Part shown: one piece after another, positions 1 through 6,031 of the stretch
How the letters are laid out: every line of letters begins with the position of its first letter
Numbering within the stretch: the first letter of the stretch is position 1
Assembly: GCA_002422725.1 (NCBI GenBank)
Contig: DITE01000065.1
Location: 1-6,803 of the forward strand
DNA length: 6,803 nucleotides
Direction of reading: 5' to 3'
DNA from: Bacteroidales bacterium UBA6192
GTDB taxonomy: Bacteria > Bacteroidota > Bacteroidia > Bacteroidales > F082
Translations under genes and position numbers: made by a program
Notes under the pieces: generated by a model
The model's input: only the letters and a program-made list of their open reading frames with translations
Database searches by the model: none
What the model was told of the DNA's origin: nothing

Positions 1-63
1 GAGGAGTTCATAGGGCTTTGCAGTAAACACTTTAACACAGAACAATAGTCCATGCAGGGATAA

Positions 64-84
64 TAAGCTAAAAATCATAGCTTA
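64..84. repeat. AT-rich 7-bp inverted repeat, possible weak terminator
   Basis: The arms TAAGCTA (64-70) and TAGCTTA (78-84) are perfectly complementary around a 7-nt loop. On the plus strand a T-rich stretch (88-97) follows, so this could end a plus-strand transcript entering from the left. On the minus strand it lies about 120 nt beyond the helicase stop codon and no U-tract follows. The stem has only two G-C pairs and is weak. The surrounding 204 bases contain no supportable gene. Confidence 0.25.
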
Positions 85-113
85 CGATTTAATTTTTCCC
101 TTAAAATGATGGA

Positions 114-148
114 TGCAAATATTTTTCAGGTATTTTGCCTGCATTGCA
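114..148 (-). terminator. Candidate 3' hairpin downstream of the helicase gene
   Basis: An outer stem TGCAA (114-118) with TTGCA (144-148) encloses an inner hairpin. The inner arms are 127-132 and 136-141, built on CAGG/CCTG plus a U.G and an A-U pair, with a 3-nt loop. It begins 57 nt downstream of the helicase stop on the minus strand. It has no U-tract, so it would be an atypical terminator or an RNA 3'-end stabiliser. The call rests only on position and base pairing. Confidence 0.25.
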
Positions 149-204
149 CCAGACGACGCCTCCCTAACCTGCTAAATTTCACAGGAAGTCACGAAACATT
201 TAAG

Positions 205-1425
205 CTAACGTCTCGGTGGTTGTTTTCTTCTTTTATTACCTGATTCCGGTTTACGTCCCGTTGACCTTTTCATGTCTTCAGCCGATGGGCCTTCACCTAT
301 TCCATCAGGCAACCGCAGTTTGATAACAGTGGATTCGATCAGCGATTCAATCCGTTTGAACTTGCCGGCCTCGTGTTCATTGATGAAGGTGATAGCCAGT
401 CCCGATTTCTCTGCCCTGGCAGTACGTCCAACACGATGAACATAATCCTCGGCATCGGATGGCACATTGAAATTGATTACCAGACTGATGTCATCAATAT
501 CAATTCCTCTTGAGACAATATCTGTTGCAACCAGTATTTGTATTTCCCTGTTGCGAAACTGATTGAGTACTTCTTTTCGCTGATCCTGTTCCAAATCAGA
601 ATGAATGGCCTTGACATTGAATTTTCGTTTTCTCAATGCGATTTCCAATTCTTTCACATGGGTCTTGGTTGCCGAAAATATCAAAACAAGGGGTAAATCC
701 CGTCCCTGTATAAGGCTCTCAATCAAGGGGATTTTCTGGTGATCGAAAACAAAATAGGCCCCTTGAAGCACATTGGCAGCCGGTTTAGACATGGCTATAT
801 TGATTTCCTCATGATTGGAAAGGATGCCAGTGGCCAGTTTGCGAATTTCGCCCGGCATGGTAGCCGAAAACATCAGGGTTTGCCTCTTTTTCGGAATGAA
901 ACTGATGATCTTTTGGATATCGGGCAGAAAACCCATATCGAGCATGCGGTCAGCTTCATCAAGAATCAGGTATTTCAGGCCGCTGAAATCCACATAGCCC
1001 ATGTTAAGGTGCGAAATCAGTCTGCCCGGTGTGGCCACAACAAATTCAGCGCCAGAGACCAGTGCTCGTTTTTCGGCTTCATAATCAATTCCGGTGCCTC
1101 CGCCATAAATGGCAATCGAACTTAAGCCGGTAAAGTAACCAAAGCCCTCGAGTTGCTGATCTATCTGAACAGCCAATTCACGGGTAGGTGAGATAATCAG
1201 TGCCTGAACTTTAGCGCCACGCTGCTCATCATGCATGATGTGATGCATTACAGGAAGAAGATAAGCAGCTGTTTTCCCTGTGCCTGTCTGGGCACAGCCT
1301 ATCAGGTCTTTACCTTGCATAATCACTGGTATGGCGAGGGATTGAATAGGGCTTGGTTCAGTGAAGCCCATCGCAGCAATGCCTTCGTTGATGGCAGGGT
1401 GCAGGTTAAAATCGTCGAAAATCAA
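205..1425 (-). CDS. DEAD-box ATP-dependent RNA helicase (RhlE-like)
   Basis: This is an ATP-dependent RNA helicase of superfamily 2, expected in the cytoplasm to remodel RNA duplexes in ribosome assembly, mRNA turnover or cold adaptation. All core motifs are visible in the 406 residues: Q motif (F3, then GFTEPSPIQ at 20-28), motif I AQTGTGKT (45-52), PTRELA (80-85), TPGR (132-135), DEAD (156-159), SAT (187-189), motif V ATDIVSRGID (300-309) and motif VI HRVGRTAR (330-337). A short basic tail follows (about 387-406, rich in K and R), usual for RhlE/CsdA-type proteins and thought to help bind RNA. The start is unusual: the only in-frame candidate that keeps the whole Q motif is TTG at 1423-1425. 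An in-frame TAA lies five codons upstream (1438-1440), and the first ATG (Met19) would remove part of the Q motif. The exact RNA target cannot be told from sequence. The gene follows hypF on the same strand after 163 bp. Confidence 0.95.
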   Translation of the reverse strand: MIFDDFNLHPAINEGIAAMGFTEPSPIQSLAIPVIMQGKDLIGCAQTGTGKTAAYLLPVMHHIMHDEQRGAKVQALIISPTRELAVQIDQQLEGFGYFTGLSSIAIYGGGTGIDYEAEKRALVSGAEFVVATPGRLISHLNMGYVDFSGLKYLILDEADRMLDMGFLPDIQKIISFIPKKRQTLMFSATMPGEIRKLATGILSNHEEINIAMSKPAANVLQGAYFVFDHQKIPLIESLIQGRDLPLVLIFSATKTHVKELEIALRKRKFNVKAIHSDLEQDQRKEVLNQFRNREIQILVATDIVSRGIDIDDISLVINFNVPSDAEDYVHRVGRTARAEKSGLAITFINEHEAGKFKRIESLIESTVIKLRLPDGIGEGPSAEDMKRSTGRKPESGNKRRKQPPRR

Positions 1426-1489
1426 AGAAAATTCGTATTAATTTATTGGCAAATGTGTAAGTGTTGTGTTGGTCACAACTAAACCTGTG

Positions 1490-1497
1490 CAAAGGTA
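1490..1497 (-). promoter_or_regulatory. Candidate Bacteroidetes -7 promoter element for the helicase gene
   Basis: On the minus strand these bases read TACCTTTG, an exact match to the Bacteroidetes -7 consensus TAnnTTTG. Transcription would begin near 1483 and give a leader of about 58 nt. No good -33 TTTG is found at the expected spacing, so support is partial. A second, poorer box (CACATTTG, 1450-1457 on the minus strand) has a TTG 18 nt upstream and could be the real element. The leader from the first promoter would contain a 6-bp hairpin, GTTGTG (1463-1468) with CACAAC (1474-1479). Confidence 0.4.
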
Positions 1498-1588
1498 AGG
1501 ATATTTAAGGGAATGAGGGTAAAGGATGTAAGGTTGATTTATTAGACTCTTGGCCTAAACCTGTTCTGTTGGTTTCGGTGAGCCAGGG

Positions 1589-3868
1589 TTATGGGGTTTC
1601 TGTTTGATGAAAATGTCGCTTTTTAGCTGCAATGGCAAGCTGTCCCAGTGCGATTCCTCCGTCGTTTGAAGGCACCAGCAGATGTGAGAAAACTTCAAAA
1701 CCCTGCTCTTGCAGCATATTTTCGGAAAGTGTCAGCAGATAACGGTTTTGAAACGTACCACCCGATAGCACTACTTTATTCAGGCCGGTTTCTTGTTTCA
1801 GTCTCCGCGCAATAGTCAGGATGATTGCAACAATGGTGTTGTGAAATTTCGCACTGATTTCGGCCAGCGAAACTTTTTGCTTTATATCACTGATTATTTG
1901 GTGGAACATCCGATGAAAAACGATCCTGTCATCCAGAACATCATACATATACCGGCCACCACAGCCTTCGGCTATGACAGCTTCAAGCATCATTGGGGCT
2001 TGTGCATGAAAATCAGTTTTAAGGCATATTCCGGTGAGCGCAGCTACAGCATCGAACAAACGTCCGGCTCCTGAACTTACCGGGCAGTTGATGTTTTTCT
2101 GCAGCATCTGAATAACAAGGTTTTTCGCTTCGGGGTTAATGTTTTCGAGAAAGCCAAGATCAGAATCAAGTATTTCGGGTCCAAAGTATTTGTAAAGGTA
2201 CGACACAGCAGTCCGCCACGGAAATTCTGTTACAACATCACCTCCCGGTAAAGGAATCGGGTCAAAAAAGTATTTTCTTTCGTATCCCAAAAAATCAGTA
2301 ATCATGAATTCGCCTCCCCAAATGGTGCCATCGTCGCCAAAACCCGTACCGTCGAGGGCAATTCCTATCACTTTTTCATCGAGACCGTGTTCGGCCATGC
2401 AGGATGCAATATGGGCATGATGGTGCTGAATTTCGTTGGTTTCAATACCAAGTTGACGGGCAAATTGCGATGAGAGGTAATCAGGGTGACTGTCGCAGGC
2501 AACAAGCGATGGCCTGAAGCGAAAAAGTCCGGAGAAGCGGCTGAACGATTCTTCGTAAAATGAAAGTGTCTCGGCATTTTTCAAATCACCAATATGTTGG
2601 CTAACAATAGCCTGATTGCCCTTTCCGATGGCAAAAGTGTTTACCAACTCAGCTCCTGCAGCGAAAATTCCTTCAACATTCAAATTCAGTTGAACAGGAG
2701 AAGGAACGTAGCCTCTTGATCTCCTGATGAAACGTTCTTTGCCATTTACCACCATCACCACCGAATCGTCTGCGCGGTTATGGATTTCCCGATTGTAGCC
2801 AACAACCATATCAGCAACTTTTGTGAGGTTTTCGAACGCTTCTGAATCGCTGATTGTAACGGGTTCGTCCGATAGATTTCCACTGGTAAATAGAATTGCT
2901 TTGGTCGTAAGTTGCTCGAACAGCAAATGATGCAATGGCATATACGGCAAGACCACACCCGTGGTATTCAGTCCGTTGCTGACCGACGGAGCGAGCGACA
3001 ATTTGTTTTTGAGTAGCACTATTGGTCTTCTCCACGACTCCAGGGCTTCCTTTTCAGCTTCGTTGGGGTCGAAAAACAATCCCACATCCTGCAACGACTG
3101 CATCATAACAGCCATTGGCTTACTTTCGCGTTGTTTTCGTTTCCTGATTGATAACACAGCCATTTCATTGGTGGCATCACACACAAGATGGTATCCACCC
3201 ATGCCTTTGAGGGCAACCACCTGTCCTGAATTGATGGCATGAACAAGAATGGGGACAATATTTGTAACAGATTTGATATCAGCCAGATTGTTTCCTGTGA
3301 AATACTCCGGACCGCAATGGAGGCAGGCCACAGGTTGTGCATGAAACCGGCGATCGAGTACATCTTCATATTCTTTCCGGCAGGTTTCGCACATGATGAA
3401 AGGAGCCATAGTTGTCAGATGCCTGTCGTAGGGAAGTTCCCGAATGATGCTGAAACGCGGCCCGCAGTGTGTGCAGTTGATAAAAGGATAATTTATGCGG
3501 TGCGTCTGTGTTTTCAGGTCGTTCAGGCAATCCTCACAAACGGCAATGTCGGGGCTTACTTCGGTGATGGCTTCCGAGAGGTTGTGGCTTTTACGAATCG
3601 AAAAGGTATCGAAAAATTCCGGATTGGCATTTTGAGTGTGAATACCTTGTATCCCTGATGCTCTTGGTGCCTTTTGTTCAATATCTCTGATGAAGTTTGA
3701 CAAGGTTTGTGCATTGCCTTCAGCATGAATTCTCACACCCTCGTTGTTGTTTACGACCCAGCCGGCAATCTGATTTTCAAGTGCCATGCGATAAACGAAA
3801 GGTCTGAATCCAACGCCCTGCACAAGACCTTTAATCCTGACATCCCATGCCGTTGTTTTTGTTTCCAT
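1589..3868 (-). CDS. hypF: Carbamoyltransferase HypF, [NiFe]-hydrogenase maturation
   Basis: HypF converts carbamoyl phosphate and ATP to carbamoyl-adenylate and passes the carbamoyl group to the C-terminal Cys of HypE, where it becomes the cyanide ligand of the [NiFe] hydrogenase active site. All four parts are present (numbering from ATG at 3866-3868, 759 aa). The N-terminal acylphosphatase domain has GLVQGVGFRPFVY (14-26) and the GWVVN segment (36-40). Two zinc fingers use C111/C114/C132/C135 and C160/C163/C182/C185. The YrdC-like domain has KGMGGYHL (221-228), an RKRKxRxxKPxAVM stretch (242-255) and TSGN. The Kae1-like domain has HHHAH (482-486), LDGTGFGDDG (from 505), SGGTFQNR (702-709) and SNDGG (734-738). 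The length is normal for the family. A GTG at 3884-3886 would add six residues and start 1 nt after the upstream stop; ATG is preferred because the acylphosphatase domain is already complete with it. The first zinc finger is one residue shorter between its Cys pairs (17 instead of 18). No other hyp or hydrogenase gene lies in the window. Confidence 0.97.
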   Translation of the reverse strand: METKTTAWDVRIKGLVQGVGFRPFVYRMALENQIAGWVVNNNEGVRIHAEGNAQTLSNFIRDIEQKAPRASGIQGIHTQNANPEFFDTFSIRKSHNLSEAITEVSPDIAVCEDCLNDLKTQTHRINYPFINCTHCGPRFSIIRELPYDRHLTTMAPFIMCETCRKEYEDVLDRRFHAQPVACLHCGPEYFTGNNLADIKSVTNIVPILVHAINSGQVVALKGMGGYHLVCDATNEMAVLSIRKRKQRESKPMAVMMQSLQDVGLFFDPNEAEKEALESWRRPIVLLKNKLSLAPSVSNGLNTTGVVLPYMPLHHLLFEQLTTKAILFTSGNLSDEPVTISDSEAFENLTKVADMVVGYNREIHNRADDSVVMVVNGKERFIRRSRGYVPSPVQLNLNVEGIFAAGAELVNTFAIGKGNQAIVSQHIGDLKNAETLSFYEESFSRFSGLFRFRPSLVACDSHPDYLSSQFARQLGIETNEIQHHHAHIASCMAEHGLDEKVIGIALDGTGFGDDGTIWGGEFMITDFLGYERKYFFDPIPLPGGDVVTEFPWRTAVSYLYKYFGPEILDSDLGFLENINPEAKNLVIQMLQKNINCPVSSGAGRLFDAVAALTGICLKTDFHAQAPMMLEAVIAEGCGGRYMYDVLDDRIVFHRMFHQIISDIKQKVSLAEISAKFHNTIVAIILTIARRLKQETGLNKVVLSGGTFQNRYLLTLSENMLQEQGFEVFSHLLVPSNDGGIALGQLAIAAKKRHFHQTETP

Positions 3869-3887
3869 GGCCTTCAAAAATTGCACC

Positions 3888-4712
3888 TTATATCACATGA
3901 ATCAGTTCAGTCCTGGCGCCCCGGGGCAATGCCCTGATGACTGTTTCCGGACTTTTGGAAATCTGCTTGTCAAGAAAATACTGGTTTAGTGTTTTCAAAG
4001 CCAATTCCGGTGTATTGTTTTGCTGGCTGAGGTGACAAAGAAAAATCTGTTTCATGCCTGAATGGTAATGTTGGGTGAGGTAATCCGCAGCCTGAATATT
4101 ACTCAAATGACCCTTTTCGCCCCTGATTCTTTGCTGAAGATGCTTGGGATAACGCCCGTTGGTGAGCATTTCATCGTCATAATTCGACTCAATGACCAAC
4201 ATGCTTGCCTTGCTGAGGTAATGCGAAACTTTATCGCAGATAAATCCCAGATCTGTTGCGATAGTAATACTGTTATGATTGTTTCGGATGTGGTAACCGA
4301 GGGCTCCGGCAGCATCATGGGAAACTGCGAAAGTTTCGACCAATAGCCCTGCAAGTTGCACCTTTTCGCCATCTTCGATGGTGTGAAGCAAATCGCGTCT
4401 GATGCCACTGGCCGACCAGTTTCTGAAAATACCCTCACAAGTCTGGAAGGAGGCATAAACGGGCAAAGCAAAGGTGTTTGCCAAAGCACTCAAGCCTTTG
4501 ATGTGGTCAATGTGAGCATGTGATATCAATATGGCTTTAATCTGTTTCATCGGTATACCCACCTCCGACAAACGTTTTTTGATGCTTCTCAGGCTGATTC
4601 CGGCATCAACCAAAATACCCTCGTCGCCGTTGCCAATATAATAACAGTTGCCATTGCTTCCACTGGCGAGGCTGCAGAACGAAAAGGGGTAAAGTGACGA
4701 GAATAAATCCAT
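3888..4712 (-). CDS. MBL-fold metallohydrolase, YycJ/WalJ-like (COG1235)
   Basis: This is a cytoplasmic metallo-beta-lactamase-fold hydrolase of 274 aa. It opens with the family hallmark SLASGSNGNCYYIG (14-27) and VDAG (35-38), followed by metal-binding HAHIDH (H65, H67, D69, H70). Further likely ligand or active-site positions are H132 (VSHD), D154 (ATDLG), the ESNYD segment (175-179), GHLSN (201-205) and CHLSQ (226-230). YycJ/WalJ relatives have been proposed as exonuclease-like or DNA-repair factors in Firmicutes; the substrate in Bacteroidetes is uncertain. ATG at 4710-4712 is chosen because it sits just before the conserved N-terminus and just after a good -7 box. An upstream extension to 4817 would add 35 unrelated residues and run through the divergent neighbour's start. 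The stop is 19 nt from the preferred hypF ATG, or 1 nt from its GTG alternative, so the two are probably one operon, although no functional link between them is known to me. Confidence 0.9.
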   Translation of the reverse strand: MDLFSSLYPFSFCSLASGSNGNCYYIGNGDEGILVDAGISLRSIKKRLSEVGIPMKQIKAILISHAHIDHIKGLSALANTFALPVYASFQTCEGIFRNWSASGIRRDLLHTIEDGEKVQLAGLLVETFAVSHDAAGALGYHIRNNHNSITIATDLGFICDKVSHYLSKASMLVIESNYDDEMLTNGRYPKHLQQRIRGEKGHLSNIQAADYLTQHYHSGMKQIFLCHLSQQNNTPELALKTLNQYFLDKQISKSPETVIRALPRGARTELIHVI

Positions 4713-4732
4713 AAGCAATACTGAATTGACAG

Positions 4733-4740
4733 CAAAAGTA
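4733..4740 (-). promoter_or_regulatory. Candidate Bacteroidetes -7 element for the MBL hydrolase-hypF operon
   Basis: On the minus strand these bases read TACTTTTG, an exact match to TAnnTTTG. It is 20 bp upstream of the hydrolase ATG, giving a very short leader of about 14 nt. No clear -33 TTTG sits at the expected distance. The box forms one arm of an inverted repeat with the plus-strand box at 4763-4770. Confidence 0.5.
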
Positions 4741-4762
4741 AGCCTTATCCGCGATTTTTTGC

Positions 4763-4770
4763 GACTTTTG
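4763..4770 (+). promoter_or_regulatory. Candidate -7 element for the agmatinase-like gene
   Basis: The bases GACTTTTG match TAnnTTTG at five of six fixed positions. They lie 21 bp before the preferred ATG at 4792, in the same relation as the minus-strand box to its gene. No clear -33 element is seen. An alternative TCCGTTTG at 4781-4788 is too close to the ATG to be likely. Confidence 0.35.
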
Positions 4771-4791
4771 TGCCAATCAATCCGTTTGCAT

Positions 4792-5820
4792 ATGTCAATC
4801 ACTTCTTTCAATCCCAATTCAGCTGCCCTGCATGATTCAGGTCTGTTCGGCCTTCCATTTGATGAGCATCATTCACAGATAATTATCATTCCCATTGAAT
4901 GGGAGCTCACAGTGAGTTATGGAAAAGGTACTGCCGCAGGCCCCAAAGCAGTTTATGATGCTTCATTGCAGATCGACCTCAACAATCATGATTATCCCGA
5001 TTTGTGGAAAAAAGGCATTTGGATGGACAGCTTTCCTGAGCATTTGCGCCAGCTTCACGACAGCCTGAGGAAAGATGCTGACACCATTATTCAGGCAATA
5101 GGGGAGGGAAGTATGGATGAAAACGACAAAAAGTTTATCACATTGTATCAACGAATCGAGGAAGGCGCCGAAAGAATGAACCAGTGGCTGTTTGAAAGGA
5201 TTGCTTACTGGAAATCGAAAGGAAAAATTGTTGGCCTGCTTGGTGGCGACCACAGTGTTCCGATTGCCTATCATCGTTATCTGAATGATCAGAAGAGTGA
5301 TTATGGTGTGTTGATGGTGGATGCTCATATAGATTTACGCGATGCATACGAGGGATTTAAGTACTCACACGCCTCCATTTTTTTCAATGTGATGAAAATG
5401 AGCAAGGTGAAAAAGCTCGTTCAGGTTGGGATTCGCGATTACTGCCACGAAGAAGCAGAACTGGTAAGACAGCAATCTGATCGGGTTCATGTTTTTTTCG
5501 ACAGGGATTTGCGGATGCAGCAGTTCGAAGGTATAGGATGGAAGGAACAGGTTGACAGCATGATTGGGCTTTTGCCCGATAAGGTGTATATTTCGGTTGA
5601 TATCGATGGCCTCGATCCGGTTTTGTGCCCGAACACCGGTACACCGGTTCCGGGAGGGCTTCAGTTTGAGGAACTTATGTATCTTCTGAACAGGATAAGG
5701 TTGTCAGGCAAAGACATTATTGGTTTCGACTTGTGCGAAGTTTCACCGGGGCACAATGAATGGGATGGGAATGTTGGAGCCAGGGTTTTGTTTCAGTTGT
5801 GCGGTGTGGCATCAAAATAA
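4792..5820 (+). CDS. Agmatinase/arginase-family ureohydrolase
   Basis: This is a binuclear-manganese ureohydrolase of 342 aa that cleaves a guanidino-type substrate. The six metal ligands of the family are all present: H154 in GGDHS (151-155), D177, H179 and D181 in DAHID, and D270 and D272 in SVDIDGLDP (268-276). The segment after it, PNTGTPVPGG, and a late Glu in CEVSP (E316) also fit. A GKGTAAGP segment near residue 45 matches the N-terminal part of the fold. Agmatinase, making putrescine and urea from agmatine, is the most likely activity from overall resemblance to the long agmatinase-family proteins of Bacteroidetes. Arginase or formimidoylglutamase activity cannot be excluded, because no arginine decarboxylase or histidine-degradation gene is nearby. 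A charged, probably helical insertion (about residues 75-140) makes it longer than E. coli SpeB. ATG at 4792 is preferred over 4726; the earlier start would add 22 residues translated from the putative promoter. Confidence 0.88.
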   Translation: MSITSFNPNSAALHDSGLFGLPFDEHHSQIIIIPIEWELTVSYGKGTAAGPKAVYDASLQIDLNNHDYPDLWKKGIWMDSFPEHLRQLHDSLRKDADTIIQAIGEGSMDENDKKFITLYQRIEEGAERMNQWLFERIAYWKSKGKIVGLLGGDHSVPIAYHRYLNDQKSDYGVLMVDAHIDLRDAYEGFKYSHASIFFNVMKMSKVKKLVQVGIRDYCHEEAELVRQQSDRVHVFFDRDLRMQQFEGIGWKEQVDSMIGLLPDKVYISVDIDGLDPVLCPNTGTPVPGGLQFEELMYLLNRIRLSGKDIIGFDLCEVSPGHNEWDGNVGARVLFQLCGVASK

Positions 5821-5928
5821 CTAATTATTCTCATGCAGTTAAAACTGTATTCAAGCCATATAAGTATCGCTTCGAAAGCCGGTAAATTTTAGTAATTTAT
5901 CGTTAATACAGAAAATCCAGTATGTTAC

Positions 5929-5948
5929 TGATGAGTCAAACCTCATCA
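5929..5948. repeat. 7-bp inverted repeat between convergent genes
   Basis: TGATGAG (5929-5935) and CTCATCA (5942-5948) pair perfectly around a 6-nt loop. It lies about 110 nt beyond the agmatinase-like stop and about 85 nt beyond the serpin stop, so it could act as a shared 3'-end structure for both convergent transcripts. Neither strand has a U-tract after it. An overlapping smaller hairpin, CAGTA (5918-5922) with TACTG (5926-5930), is next to it. The rest of 5821-6031 holds weak AT-rich hairpins (5833-5850 and 5881-5901) and no credible gene. Confidence 0.35.
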
Positions 5949-5986
5949 AATTGACCAAATCCAAAGGCTGATATGACACTGAATAG

Positions 5987-6015
5987 AAGGTCAGAAACCA
6001 ATGATTTCCAACCTT
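5987..6015 (-). terminator. Candidate 3' hairpin of the serpin gene
   Basis: The arms AAGGT (5987-5991) with ACCTT (6011-6015) and GAAA (5994-5997) with TTTC (6005-6008) form a 9-bp stem broken by a 2x2 internal loop and closed by a 7-nt loop. It starts 16 nt after the serpin stop on the minus strand, a good place for a transcript end, but there is no U-tract. It is a candidate only. Confidence 0.35.
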
Positions 6016-6031
6016 ACCATTCACTAAAGTC

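Noticed and set aside
1..48. Open plus-strand frame at the left edge ending in TAG (46-48), and an ATG on the minus strand at 9-11 reading off the edge
   Set aside because: Both are too short to judge; either could be the end or the start of a neighbouring gene, but nothing in the visible residues supports it.
739..1125. 128-codon plus-strand frame inside the helicase gene
   Set aside because: It is antisense to the conserved helicase motifs and shows no family resemblance, so it is a shadow frame.
3239..3658. 139-codon plus-strand frame inside hypF
   Set aside because: It is antisense to well-conserved zinc-finger and acylphosphatase coding sequence and has no recognisable domain; it is a shadow of hypF.
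4713..4817. 35-residue N-terminal extension of the MBL hydrolase
   Set aside because: The extension is not typical of the family, crosses the divergent promoter and overlaps the start of the agmatinase-like gene; the internal ATG fits the conserved N-terminus.
5926..5960. Hammerhead-ribozyme-like core: CTGATGA followed by a possible stem GTCAA (5935-5939) / TTGAC (5951-5955)
   Set aside because: The conserved GAAA after stem II reads CAAA here, and no convincing stem I, stem III or cleavage-site UH can be placed. A simpler 7-bp inverted repeat (5929-5948) explains the pairing.
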